From DASZVB01 sp036272055 (GTDB taxonomy: Bacteria > Myxococcota_A > Polyangia > Polyangiales > Polyangiaceae): 64,000 bases of DNA. Location: assembly GCA_036272055.1 (NCBI GenBank), contig DATAZL010000059.1:62001-126000 (forward strand), written 5' to 3'. Below, one piece after another: positions 17,152 through 26,800 of the stretch; the first letter of the stretch is position 1; every line of letters begins with the position of its first letter. Position numbers and translations under genes: made by a program. The notes below the pieces were generated by a model, which was not told the origin of the DNA, ran no database searches, and saw only the letters and a list, made by a program, of their open reading frames with translations.

Positions 17152-17308
17152 GGGGGTCTTACCCCCGCGGGCTCGCTAGGCTCGCGCGTCGCTGCCCGAC
17201 CTCGCAATCAGATTGCAAAGCGAGCGCAGCGAGCCGCGAGCGGAGCGAGCCCGCGAAGCGGCGGGGGAGCAGTTCGCCGAAGGCGAAGCTGCGGGGGTCA
17301 AGACCCCC
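17152..17308. repeat. dispersed intergenic repeat, copy B, bounded by G5/C5 hairpins
   Basis: The element opens with GGGGGTCTTACCCCC (17152-17166) and closes with GGGGGTCAAGACCCCC (17293-17308). Just inside, GCGGGCTCGCT (17167-17177) pairs exactly with AGCGAGCCCGC (17244-17254). A small internal hairpin GCAATCAGATTGC lies near 17204-17216. The right part matches copy A at 11051-11128. The right hairpin ends at the anti-sigma stop codon, so it may also terminate that operon. Confidence 0.65.
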
Positions 17309-18159
17309 TAGTAAATAGTAGTTACCAGCTCGGCGCTTTCGTCGTCGTTCAGGTCGGTCGCGATCGCGTAGCCCACGCCGTGCTGCTCGCGGGCGGCAAT
17401 CGAGTAACCCCGGCGGTCACCCACGTGGACCGGCTGGTTGTGCACTACCCGCGGTTCGAGCACGCCCCGGAGCGGCACCCGGCGCGCGTCGTAGACGTAG
17501 AGCGTGACCGGATGATTCGAGATGCGGTAGCGCAGGTAGGCGGCGCGCTGATTCTTCATCGGCACCACGGTTCCACCCTCCCACGAAGCGCCGAACTGCT
17601 TCAGGTTCGGGATGTGCACGGGGACGCCGACCTCGGGCTGGAGCTTGAGCACCTGCGCCGAATCGCTCATCTCCGTCGCGGGAGGCGATGCGTGATAATC
17701 GACGAGCTCCTCGAGCACCTGCTCGGGGTCCATCATCGCGGCGGCGACCGGTGCGGCGGGCGCGGGCGACGGCAAGGTCGACATCGCGTCGTTGCCGACG
17801 TGCCGGTTCAAAAAAAGCACGGACCCGAGCGTCGCCGCGGCGGCGAGGAGCAGTGGAAGCATCGCCGTGCGTCGGGACCGGCTCGGCGCCGCCGATGCTT
17901 CGTGGTGTTCGCGCAGATCGAGGATGCGCTCGCGTTCCGCGCGCAGCGCGCCCGCGAGCCGACCCTCGAACCCGGCAGAGGGCTGCGCGTCGAACTGAGT
18001 CGCTCTCTTCACGCTGCTGCGGAGCGCGACCTCGAAGCGCTCTCGCTCGGAACAGGCGCCACACGTCGAGAGATGCTCCTCGACGTCGAACACGTCTTCG
18101 GTCTGTAGCTCGCCGTCGAGGAACGCGTCGAGCAGCGCGGTAACTTGACGGCAGCTCAC
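17308..18159 (-). CDS. anti-sigma factor with zinc-finger (zf-HC2) domain
   Basis: The 283-residue protein starts with a ZAS-type anti-sigma domain: Cys3, His29, Cys33 and Cys36 form the HxxxCxxC zinc motif (EEHLSTCGAC). A transmembrane helix spans about residues 98-118, and an extracytoplasmic domain of about 165 residues follows. The start overlaps the sigma factor stop by 4 bp (ATGA), the standard sigma/anti-sigma arrangement. It should hold the ECF sigma factor at the membrane and release it on an envelope or redox signal. The reverse-strand stop lies at the edge of the repeat hairpin. Confidence 0.92.
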   Translation of the reverse strand: MSCRQVTALLDAFLDGELQTEDVFDVEEHLSTCGACSERERFEVALRSSVKRATQFDAQPSAGFEGRLAGALRAERERILDLREHHEASAAPSRSRRTAMLPLLLAAAATLGSVLFLNRHVGNDAMSTLPSPAPAAPVAAAMMDPEQVLEELVDYHASPPATEMSDSAQVLKLQPEVGVPVHIPNLKQFGASWEGGTVVPMKNQRAAYLRYRISNHPVTLYVYDARRVPLRGVLEPRVVHNQPVHVGDRRGYSIAAREQHGVGYAIATDLNDDESAELVTTIY

Positions 18160-18806
18160 GAGCCACCTCGCTTCGAGCGGTACATGTCTAGCTTAACAGG
18201 CTCGGGCCCGCGTTCTTCCGCGCGAGCGGGCGCATCAGCGGCGATTCCCATCGTGCGTGCCTGATCGATGAGCCGAGTCTTGAGGAGACGACGGCCGCGA
18301 TGCAAGCGCGACATCACCGTGCCGATCGGACAGCCGACGGTGTCGGCGATCTCCTTGTAGGAGAGCTCTTCGACGTCGGCGAGTAACACGATGAGACGGA
18401 ACTCTTCGGGGATCGCGTCGAGGGCATCGTTGATCTCGCGCTCGAGGATCGGGCGCAACGCCTGCGCCTCGGGCTCACGCATCGCGCGAAGCGTGCTCGC
18501 GCCGATCCACCCGTCCGCGAGGGGGTCGGCGTCGGGTCCGTCGAACACGTTCCGCTCGAGGCCGCTCCTGCGGTAGCGGTTGATGAACGTGTTCTTGAGG
18601 ATCTTGAGAAGCCAGGCCTTGAGGTTCGTGCCCGACTCGTACTGATCCTTGGCGCGGAGCGCCTTGACCAGCGTGTCCTGCACGAGGTCCTCTGCCTCGG
18701 AACGGTTCCGGGCGAGCCGCGTGGCGACGGCGAGCAGGTTCCCTCCGTGAGAAAGGAGAGCCCGCTCGAACTCCTCTAATTCCGCTCTGGGTTCTGCCCG
18801 GTTCAC
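18156..18806 (-). CDS. ECF RNA polymerase sigma factor
   Basis: The 216-residue protein has sigma region 2 (LARNRSEAEDLVQDTLVKAL, then NLKAWLLKILKNTFINRYRR, residues 32-80) and region 4 (PEEFRLIVLLADVEELSYKE, then GCPIGTVMSRLHRGRRLLK, about 130-178). There is no region 3. The C-terminal 30 residues are a variable tail. Its closest look is the RpoE/SigR-like group that pairs with ZAS anti-sigma proteins, and the overlapping downstream gene is exactly that. Confidence 0.94.
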   Translation of the reverse strand: MNRAEPRAELEEFERALLSHGGNLLAVATRLARNRSEAEDLVQDTLVKALRAKDQYESGTNLKAWLLKILKNTFINRYRRSGLERNVFDGPDADPLADGWIGASTLRAMREPEAQALRPILEREINDALDAIPEEFRLIVLLADVEELSYKEIADTVGCPIGTVMSRLHRGRRLLKTRLIDQARTMGIAADAPARAEERGPEPVKLDMYRSKRGGS

Positions 18807-18846
18807 GGTTGCTTCCTTGAAGACCGCAACCGGGGGCCCCCGCGGT

Positions 18847-19452
18847 CTATTCCTTCGCCTTTTCTTCGAGGCGTTTCTCTATGGCAGCCAGCCGGTCGGA
18901 GACGCGTTTCAGCTCCGACTGTAGCTCTCTGATAGGCGAGAAATTCGGTAGGACCGCACGGATGCGCTCGTCGATGGCGTGCTGCCATTGCTCGAGTGTC
19001 GCGCGGAGACCTTTCTGATGGGTTTCGCTGCCGGTCACATCGTCCTCCTCCGGTAGCGGCCCAGGTCCGACCTCGCCGACCTCGCCGCCTTCTTCCGGAT
19101 GCTCCTTCGTTATCAGGCGACGGATGGGGCTGTCGCGAAAATGCGTGAGGATCTTCTCGCTTCGCTGGCGAATCAGCGCTTTCAGCGTGGCGAGAGGAAT
19201 ACCGCGCGGTCGCGCCTTCAGCTCTTCGGAGATGATCAGCGCGAGAGTGACGTCGGTCTTGTCCTCTTTGGTCGCGTTGTCGATGATCTGCACGTCTTCG
19301 TTCGCGCGGATCATCTCTGCGATCTGCAGGAGCGTGACGTACCGACTGTCCTTCGTGTCGTAGAGCTTCCGGTTCGAGTAACGCTTGATTACCCGCCGCT
19401 CTCCGGTCGAGCCGCTCTCGGGGACCTCGGAAACCATTCTCGTTTCGTCCAT
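18847..19452 (-). CDS. polyhydroxyalkanoate synthesis regulator-type DNA-binding protein (PhaR N-terminal domain)
   Basis: Residues 20-80 match the PHA regulator DNA-binding domain: VIKRYSNRKLYDTKDSRYVT, then LLQIAEMIRANEDVQIIDN. The rest is unlike classical PhaR: a Glu/Gly-rich linker (about 120-145) and a C-terminal coiled coil (ELKRVSDRLAAIEKRLEEKA). No PHA synthase, depolymerase or phasin gene is in the window, so a role in granule control is only a family inference. It is 40 bp upstream of the sigma gene on the same strand and may be co-transcribed. Confidence 0.9.
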   Translation of the reverse strand: MDETRMVSEVPESGSTGERRVIKRYSNRKLYDTKDSRYVTLLQIAEMIRANEDVQIIDNATKEDKTDVTLALIISEELKARPRGIPLATLKALIRQRSEKILTHFRDSPIRRLITKEHPEEGGEVGEVGPGPLPEEDDVTGSETHQKGLRATLEQWQHAIDERIRAVLPNFSPIRELQSELKRVSDRLAAIEKRLEEKAKE

Positions 19453-19706
19453 TCTCCGGTGGCCCTGCTTTGAAGGATACAGCGCGCGACGGCGTTTGCC
19501 GCTCGAAGCCGCACTTTCACAAATTAAGCCTCACTTGCTGCAAGGCGTCAAGCTTCGTGCCGACTCGTTTCGTCGTTGTCAGTCGCTCGCGCCGCGGCGT
19601 GACTCGCCCGCGACCAACCACATCATGAGTGAGCGGCGACCGGTCGCAAGGTAACGGTCTCGGTTTTTCGCCCCGGGAGAGAGCGCCGAGTATCGTTCTT
19701 CGAGCG

Positions 19707-21590
19707 ATGCGCTGCCTGGCTGCTCCGTCGACGAGCTATCTCGTCCGTCTTCTCTGTCTCGCCCTGGTCGCGGTCGGATGTGCGTCGGCATGCCACACCC
19801 GCGAGCCGCTCGACTTGCTCGTCGTGCACCGGCTCGATCCGGAGCGCGCCTCGGCCGGCGACCGGGTCGTCGTGAGCGGCGAAGGGTTCCCGGAGGGCCG
19901 TTCGGCCACGGTGACGTTCCGCGGCGAGCTGCTCAGGGCTGGCTTACCGCGACAGACCGACGTCCGGATCGTCGCCCAGGCGCTACCCGCCGAGCGCGGC
20001 ACCGTCGCCATCGCGTTCGACCGCTCGATGGAGCGGCGATTCGTCGGAGGCGGCGCAACCGCCGCGCACACGACGTTCGTCGGGGACGTCCAGGTGACGT
20101 TCCAGCCGGGTCAGGACGGCTCGATGCCGCTCACCGGCTCCGCACACGGCCTCCGTTTCGACGTCCTGCCCTCGGTCGGCGCCGCGGCGGCAGCGCCCGA
20201 CGCGGCCGACGAAGGCTCGTCGCTCGCGTTCCTCGGGCTCTCAGCGACGCCCGATCCGTCGGGTCGCGGGCTCCAGGTAGACGCGACGGATCCCGACGGT
20301 CGCGCGTTCGCGGCGGGGATCCGTCGTGGAGATCTCATCGTCGAGGTGGACGGCGTCTCGGTGCTCTCGGAGGCGGATCTCACGGTTCGCGGCGGTCAGC
20401 GCGCGGCGCGATTCGTCGTGGAGCGCGCGGGGCGCCCGCTCCCGGCCCTGACCGTCGACGTCGAAGGGCTCTCGCCGCTCGGTATCGCCGACGTCATCGG
20501 CGCGGCGTCGCTCGTGCTCCTCGGCTGTCTCTTGCTGTCGGTGCCGGCGACGCGCGCGGGCGTCCTTCTCCGCTGGCTCGGGCGGCTCGCCGAGCCACGT
20601 CGTGGCGGCGGATCTGCGTCGGACCGTTACGGGATCGCCGGTGCGCTCCTGCCGCCCGAGGGTCAGGGACGTCAGCTCGTCGCGCCGGCCCTCGCGGCGC
20701 TCGTCGCGGTGCTCGCGGCGTTCGGCTGGCTCTCGTTCGGGCACAGTCTCGTCTCGCCGGACTCCGATCTGCTCGCGCTCGCGATCGGCACCGCCGGCGC
20801 GCTCGTGATTGCCCGTGGCGTGGACGGCGCGGTCCGCTCACGGCGCAGCAAGGCGAGGGCGCTCGTCGAAAACACGGCGCGCGCCGTCGTGTGCGTGCTC
20901 CCGGCGATCGGCGCCGTGATCGGCGCCGTGGTCGCGAGCGGCCGCTTCGTCATGGCGGAGATGGTGGCCGATCAGGGCGGCGCGCCCTGGCGCTGGGCGG
21001 GAATGCGCAATCCGGGCCTGTTCGTCCTGCTCGCGCTGCTCGTCGCGAGCGCCATTCCGGACGTCGGCGCGGAAAGCGCGTCACCGCCGATCGAGGGCCT
21101 ACCGGAGGGGCCGTCGCGGCTTCCGTCCACGACGCGCACCGTGCTTCGTGTCATCGAGTCCGCGTACCTGTGGACGGCCTGTGGACTCGCTGTGGTCTTG
21201 TTCCTCGGAGGGTGGCGAATCCCCGGTCTCACGGCTGCGTCGCAGGAGGGGAGTCGCGTGCTCTCTGCCGTCGGCGCGGGATTCTTTCTGGTAAAGCTGT
21301 GGACAACTGCCCTGATCGTGGGGGCAATTCGCAAGCGCGCCGGGCGGATCGCGATTCATCACGTCGCGCCGCTCGCGCTCCGGCTGGCGCTCCCCGCCGT
21401 GCTCGTCGGGCTCGCGCTCGCCGTCGGCTGGACGGCGGCTCAGGACGTCCTTCGCTCCGCCGTCGGCGCGGACTCCATCGGCTACGTCGCCGTCATGCTC
21501 TTGACGGCGACCGCGGCGTACATCGCCGCAGCCGCCCTAGTGAGTCGCAAGAACGTCGCGACCGCCGCCACCGTGAATCCCTGGCTCTGA
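19707..21590 (+). CDS. exported PDZ domain fused to a NuoH-like (complex I subunit H) membrane domain
   Basis: The 627-residue protein starts at ATG 19707 with a hydrophobic signal (LVRLLCLALVAVGC). A beta-rich IPT-like region (about residues 30-155) follows, then a PDZ domain (about 160-245, including GRAFAAGIRRGDLIVEVDGV). The C-terminal 370 residues hold about eight membrane segments. In order, they parallel NuoH: SGRFVMAEMVADQ before a PW pair, a long hydrophobic helix, an acidic cytoplasmic loop, then AVVLFLGGWRIPG and FFLVKLWTTALIVGAIRKR. The NuoH quinone-site loop (AE..R.PFDLPEAE) is not conserved; the loop reads PDVGAESASPPIEGLPEG. No other complex I genes are nearby. An in-frame GTG at 19629 is a less likely start. 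NuoH homology is my reading of motif order and needs profile confirmation. Confidence 0.75.
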   Translation: MRCLAAPSTSYLVRLLCLALVAVGCASACHTREPLDLLVVHRLDPERASAGDRVVVSGEGFPEGRSATVTFRGELLRAGLPRQTDVRIVAQALPAERGTVAIAFDRSMERRFVGGGATAAHTTFVGDVQVTFQPGQDGSMPLTGSAHGLRFDVLPSVGAAAAAPDAADEGSSLAFLGLSATPDPSGRGLQVDATDPDGRAFAAGIRRGDLIVEVDGVSVLSEADLTVRGGQRAARFVVERAGRPLPALTVDVEGLSPLGIADVIGAASLVLLGCLLLSVPATRAGVLLRWLGRLAEPRRGGGSASDRYGIAGALLPPEGQGRQLVAPALAALVAVLAAFGWLSFGHSLVSPDSDLLALAIGTAGALVIARGVDGAVRSRRSKARALVENTARAVVCVLPAIGAVIGAVVASGRFVMAEMVADQGGAPWRWAGMRNPGLFVLLALLVASAIPDVGAESASPPIEGLPEGPSRLPSTTRTVLRVIESAYLWTACGLAVVLFLGGWRIPGLTAASQEGSRVLSAVGAGFFLVKLWTTALIVGAIRKRAGRIAIHHVAPLALRLALPAVLVGLALAVGWTAAQDVLRSAVGADSIGYVAVMLLTATAAYIAAAALVSRKNVATAATVNPWL

Positions 21591-21685
21591 GCGGGCAGTT
21601 TCCCGGGTAGATCGGCCCGCCGGGAGGCGTTTTACGGGTCGCACTAAAGGCCGGGGACGATGGAGCCGTTCCGAGGGAGGAGCTC

Positions 21686-22123
21686 ATGTCAGGTTCGATC
21701 CCCACCCCCGACGGCGCGTCTCGTGCACCCCGGGACGAAGCGACGTTTTCCCAGAAACCCGACTCGTTCACGCCGGACAAGCGCAGGCGTGCGCCGCGGT
21801 TCAGCGTCGATCTCGACGTCACGATGTCCAGCGAGCACAACTTCTACGCGGGCTTCGCGGAGAACATCTCGTCGGGCGGTCTCTTCGTCGCGACTTACGT
21901 CAAGCGACCGCGGGGTGACCGCATGGAGATCGTCATCAACATCCCCGGCCGCCCCGAGCCCATCCGCGCGGTCGGCGAGGTGCGCTGGCTGCGTGACTAC
22001 TCGGAGCAGAGCAACGTGCCGCCCGGTCTCGGCGTTCGTTTCGTCGAGCTGCCGGAGACCGACGCGAAGGCGATCGAGGACTTTCTGAAGGACCGCGATC
22101 CGCTCTTTTACGACGACGAATGA
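21686..22123 (+). CDS. PilZ-domain protein (Myxococcus-type)
   Basis: The 145-residue protein carries a single PilZ fold: DKRRRAPRFSVDLDV (residues 30-44) with the Arg-rich start and ENISSGGLFVAT (about 59-70) with the N-x-S-x-G-G element, then GEVRWLRDYSEQ and PPGLGVRFVEL. The two motifs are those that bind cyclic di-GMP in PilZ proteins, although the RxxxR spacing is closer to the TIGR02266-like group common in myxobacteria. GGGAGGAG just upstream of ATG 21686 is a strong ribosome site. Its last 16 bp overlap the convergent acyltransferase gene. Confidence 0.92.
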   Translation: MSGSIPTPDGASRAPRDEATFSQKPDSFTPDKRRRAPRFSVDLDVTMSSEHNFYAGFAENISSGGLFVATYVKRPRGDRMEIVINIPGRPEPIRAVGEVRWLRDYSEQSNVPPGLGVRFVELPETDAKAIEDFLKDRDPLFYDDE

Positions 22124-22938
22124 AGTCGGTGCGCGCGCTCCTCGATGCCGAGCTCGGCGATCGCGGCGCGGGTGCGCTCGGCGATGGCGCGATAGACGCG
22201 GGGCGAGCCGCGCTGGGTCGATAGCTCGCCGTAGTCGAGCGGCTTGCCGAACACGATGTGCACGGGCACGCCGGTACCGTCGTAGTTGCTCGTGATCTGC
22301 CGCGGCAGATCGTTGAGGAGCCCGTTCACGAAGACGGGGAGCACCGTCACCTCGGAGCGATGAATCAGCCGCCCGATGCCGGGCTGCGCGGGCAATAGCT
22401 CGTAGGGGTCGTCGCCCTTTCCGCGTGTGCCCTCGGGGTGCATTCCGAGGAACGTTCCGCCGCGCTGGAGGAGCCACGCGAGCTCGTCGAGCCCGGCGAG
22501 GTTCAGCGCCGCGCGGCTTCGATCGCGGAAGATCGGCGGATACATGGCGAGGAAGCTCATGATGCCGTTCACGAACAGGCCGAGCGGGTTGTCGTAGAAG
22601 AAGTCGGAGCGCACGGGGAAGACGAGCCGGTGCGGCATGCCGTGCTTCACGAGATAGCCGGTGATCACGTAGAGGTCGAAGAAGCTCCGGTGATTCGACG
22701 CGCAGATGTAGCTCTTGCCGGGGTCGAGCGGCGGCAATCGGTCGAGGCCGTGCACGTGGAGCAAGCTCCGGGTGACGGTCGTGATCCACTCCGCGCCGAA
22801 GTGCCGCTGGCAGTAGCGGACCGCGCGGTCGAACACGCCGGGCTCGAACGTCGCGCGCACCGCGCCGATGTTCATTTTTTCGAGAAACGACAGGCGCTCG
22901 CCGCCTTCTCGGATCAGGTCGGGTCTCTCTACGGGCAA
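22108..22938 (-). CDS. 1-acyl-sn-glycerol-3-phosphate acyltransferase-like (LPLAT) protein
   Basis: The 276-residue protein has the PlsC-type blocks in order: NHRSFFDLYV (H-x4-D catalytic dyad, near residue 82), FPVRSDFFYDNPLG, FLGMHPEGTRGKGDD (block III, near 165) and VTVLPVFVNGL (block IV). It should acylate lysophosphatidate or a related lysolipid at the inner membrane. The frame opens with TTG 22938; an ATG at 22875 is the alternative but would remove the LSFLEK segment that sits directly before MNIGAVRATFEPG. The gene is unlinked to other lipid genes and overlaps PilZ tail to tail by 16 bp. Confidence 0.88.
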   Translation of the reverse strand: MPVERPDLIREGGERLSFLEKMNIGAVRATFEPGVFDRAVRYCQRHFGAEWITTVTRSLLHVHGLDRLPPLDPGKSYICASNHRSFFDLYVITGYLVKHGMPHRLVFPVRSDFFYDNPLGLFVNGIMSFLAMYPPIFRDRSRAALNLAGLDELAWLLQRGGTFLGMHPEGTRGKGDDPYELLPAQPGIGRLIHRSEVTVLPVFVNGLLNDLPRQITSNYDGTGVPVHIVFGKPLDYGELSTQRGSPRVYRAIAERTRAAIAELGIEERAHRLHSSS

Positions 22939-23013
22939 GGCGCGCGCGAGCTTACACGCCTGCCGTCGCTCCGTGCAAAGCAGCCGGCGCCGGTCAGCCG
23001 ACGATGCCGACCG

Positions 23014-23802
23014 TCAGCCGAGCGTGGGATCGTCGAAGATGATGTCGATGTATCCCGGCAGGGGCAAAATGCCGTCGAGCGCCTGCGCTATCTTCTGAGC
23101 CAGGGCGCTTCTGTCCACCGAAGCGTCGGTGCCGATCACGTTGAGGGTAAGGTGCGGCTCGAGGTCGCGCTCCGGATTGAAGGTTCGCTTCAGCGCGTAG
23201 GGCGTGCCGTCGAGGATCTTTTCGATGGCCGCGACGACGTCCTCGGGCGGCCCGCCATCCATCTCTGCGATGAGACGCTGCTCGTTCGGATCGAACGGGA
23301 TTTCTCCGACGTAGCCGACGAGGGGTAGCGCACGCCCCTGGACGATGCTCGCGATCTCGTGGCGGTGCAGCATCAGCTCCGTCGAGTCGAGCGCGTTGAA
23401 GAGCATGCCGCCCATGCGTTCGTCGTCGCAGAGCGCGAGGGCGAGCTCGAGCACGACCTGGGAAGGGAGCGCGCAGTACTCGAGGGGCCCGTCGTCCGTG
23501 GTCCAGCCGATCTCGTCGGTGGCGTGCGCCACGAGCTCCGGCCGTGTGAACGCGGTCACGAAGCCCGTCTTCTCGTCGTCGAAGAGCAGGTGCGGCGACA
23601 GGGACAGCTCCTCGCCCACTTCCTGCTCGCTGCCGAGCGCCACGTTCGTGATGCGCTTCGCGAGCGGCACCAGAAGCCGCGCCTTCCTGAGGGCAATGAT
23701 GAGGTCCGCGACGTCCTTCTTCATGCCGCGACGCGCTGCAGCGACGGCGGCCGAGGCGTCCTCGAAGGTTCTCTCGCTGTCGTCACTGGTCGCGTCGGTC
23801 AT
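23014..23802 (-). CDS. SseB-like protein
   Basis: The 262-residue soluble protein fits the SseB-family layout. The N-terminal part has a helix ending VADLIIALRKARLLVPLAKR (residues 31-50), a variable loop, then a strand LLFDDEKTGFVTAFTRPEL (about 73-91). The C-terminal part (about 165-262) has IPFDPNEQRLIAEMDGG, a helix that begins EDVVAAIEKIL, and strands such as EPHLTLNVIG. SseB domains occur both in type III secretion and as stand-alone cytosolic proteins of unknown role; there is no secretion locus here. It is 40 bp from the divergent ATPase start, so the two may share a promoter region. Confidence 0.75.
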   Translation of the reverse strand: MTDATSDDSERTFEDASAAVAAARRGMKKDVADLIIALRKARLLVPLAKRITNVALGSEQEVGEELSLSPHLLFDDEKTGFVTAFTRPELVAHATDEIGWTTDDGPLEYCALPSQVVLELALALCDDERMGGMLFNALDSTELMLHRHEIASIVQGRALPLVGYVGEIPFDPNEQRLIAEMDGGPPEDVVAAIEKILDGTPYALKRTFNPERDLEPHLTLNVIGTDASVDRSALAQKIAQALDGILPLPGYIDIIFDDPTLG

Positions 23803-23842
23803 CGGGGCGTGTTATCGCAAGTAGTCCCGCCTCGTCGCAACG

Positions 23843-26800
23843 ATGAGCTTTCTCGACGTCCTCGAACCGGTCGCTCGGCTCTTCCGTGAGCGCGGGCGGC
23901 GTTCCTTCCTCGCGGAAGGGCGCGCGCACGTGGAGATCGGCGACATGGGGGTGGACGAGCTGCCGCGGTTCGAGCGCGCGCTTCGACGGCAGGCGACGGC
24001 CGACGGCCGCGTGACGCGCCTCGAGGTGAACGCCTATCTGCGGCGGGCCATCTTCGTCTTCGAGCCGGGCGCGTGCCCCCTGTCCGAGCTGGTCCAGTGG
24101 GTCGAAGAGGCGGAGCGTTCCGCGGGCATCCCCGACGCGCGGTTCGAAGGCAAGAACGAGCACCCTGCCGACGTGGAGCCCGGGCTCCGGAAGCTCATCG
24201 GGCTCGCGGCCGACGGCGCGGCGTTCTTCACCGGGCTCGGGCTGTCGGTCACACCGCTTCCCGCGTTCCCGTTCGCAGGGACGGCGTCGGCAGTGCTGTC
24301 CCTCGTCAGCAGCGTCGATCGCCTGCGCGAAGGGCTCGAAGAGCGGCTCGGACCGGAGCGCGCCGAGCTCCTGCTCGATCTCGGGATGTCCGCGTTCTCG
24401 GCGCTCGCACAGCGGCCGCTCACGTCGTTCGTCGACGGCGTTCACAAGCTCGGCATGCTGCGTGAAGCGCAGGCCCAGCGCGGCGCGTGGTCGCGCCTCG
24501 AGCCGCACCTCTCGCGCGAGCCGGTCGACGGCATCGTCGGCGCGCCGAAGACCGAGGACCGCCCCCTGCCGCTCCCGCGCGGCCCCATCGAGGAATACGC
24601 CGACCGCGCGTGGCTCGTCTCTCTCGCCGGATTCGCGGTGAGCTTCGCCACGACGCGCAGCCTCCAGCGAGCGATCGCGGCGCTCTACGGCAGCCTCCCG
24701 CGGCCGGCGCGCCTCGGCCGTGACACGTTCAGCGCCGAGGTGAGCCGCATCCTCGCGGCGCGCGACGCGCTGGTGCTGGACCCCGACGTGCTGAGGCGGC
24801 TCGATCGCATCGATTGCGTCGTGTTGCCGAGCGATCTCGCGTCGTCGCAGGCGTTCGAGCTCGGAGCTGCGCACTACTCCGCCGGCGTCGACGCGACCGA
24901 GACGCGGAGCGCACTCGAGGTTCTCTTCAATCCGGACGCGCCGCTCGCGCGTCAGTCCGCATTCGGTCTTCACCTCGGCCCGTGGAAGCTCTCGCACGCG
25001 AGCGCGCCTCCCGAGCTCGAGGAGACGGCGAAGGACCTCGCGCGGAAGGGCGCGCTCGTCCTCTCGCTCGAGCGGAACGGCGAGGTCGTCGCCGCCGTCG
25101 AGGTGCTGATCACCGCGCGCACCGGCCTCGAGGAGCTCGTCACCGCGGCGCACGAGGCGGGGATGCGCGTCGTGATGGCGTCGAGCGACGACACGATCCT
25201 CCAGGCCGTCAGCGCCGACGACGTGATCAGCGCCGCTGAAGGAATTCGCGCCGGCATCCGCCGTCTGCAGCGCGAAGGGCACGGCGTCTGCTTCGTCGCT
25301 CACGGCGACTCACCGGGACTGCCCATCGCCGATCTCGGCGTCGGACTCTGCCGTCAGGGGGAGCCCACGCCGTGGGGCGCGCACGTGCTCTGCCCCGACG
25401 ATCTCGCCGAGGTGCGGCTCCTGATGCGCGCTTGCATGCGGTCGCGCGAGGTGTCGAAGCAGAGCGTCAACATCGCGCTCGGCGCTGCGGCGTTCGGCGC
25501 GCTCGTCTCCGCCGGCGGGCTCCTCCCGCTCACGAGCCGTCGCGTCGTGTTCGTCGTGAACACGGCGACGCTCATGTCGATGGCGAACGGGCTCCGCGGC
25601 TCGATCGCCATTCGACGTCTCGCGCTTCCGCCGTCGCGCGATCCGACGCCGTGGCACGCACTCGACGCCGACGGCGTGCTCGGTCGTCTCGCGAGCGTCA
25701 GGCAGGGTCTCAGCACGAGCCAGGCGGCAATCCGGCGCGTCCCCCTGCCGACCGGGCCGACGCGGCTCCGGGAGCTCACCGAGGCGATCACCGACGAGCT
25801 CTTCAATCCGCTCGCGCCGCTGCTCGCGGCCGGCGCGGGTCTGTCCGCTGCCGTCGGCTCGATCAGCGACGCGGTGATGGTCGGCGGCGTCGTCGGGTTC
25901 AACGCGCTCATGGGCGGCGCACAGCGGTTCGCCACCGAGCGGAAGCTCCGCGAGCTCTCGCGCTCCGAGCGACGTCAGGCGACGGTGCGCCGTGAAGGGC
26001 GTATCGAACAGATGGACGCCCAGGCGCTCGTCCCGGGTGACGTCGTGCTGCTCGCGGCCGGCGACGTCGTGCCCGCCGATTGCCGTATCCTCGAGGCGAC
26101 GCTCCTCGAGATCGACGCGTCGAGCCTCACCGGCGAGTCGCTTCCGGTGAAAAAGTTCGCGGCGCCGTCGTTCGAGGCGCAGGCCGCCGACCGCAGCTCG
26201 ATGGTGTACGAGGGGACCACCGTCGTCGGCGGGCAAGCCGCGGCCGTCGTCGTCGCCGTCGGTGCGCACACCGAGGCGCGCCGCGGCGCTGCCGGTTCCA
26301 AGGGCGCACGAGGCTCAGCGGGCGTGGAGCGGCGTCTCCGCGGGCTGATGAGCCTCACCGGGCCGGTCGCCCTCGCCGCCGGCGTCGGAGTCGTGGGCGG
26401 CGGTCTCCTCCGAGGGCGAAAGCTCGAGGAGCTCGTGGGGTCCGGGGTGAGCCTCGCCGTCGCGTCGGTGCCCGAGGGACTCCCGCTGCTCGCCACTGCC
26501 GCGCAGCTCGCGGCGTCCGAGCGCCTCTCACGCCGTCACGCGCTCGTCCGGAACCCCCGCGCGCTGGAGGCGCTCGGCAGGGTGGACGTCGTGTGTCTCG
26601 ACAAGACCGGGACCATCACCGAGGGCGTGCTGTCCCTCTCCGTCGTGTTCGACGGCGAGGTCGTAGCCGCGGTCGAGGCGCTGGATCGCTCGCACCGCCT
26701 CGTGCTCTCCGCCGGCCTCCGCGCGACACTCGCGCGCGAAGGCACGACCGTCCCCGGCGATCCGACGGACGAGGCGCTCGCGGCGGGCGCACGTGGCGCA

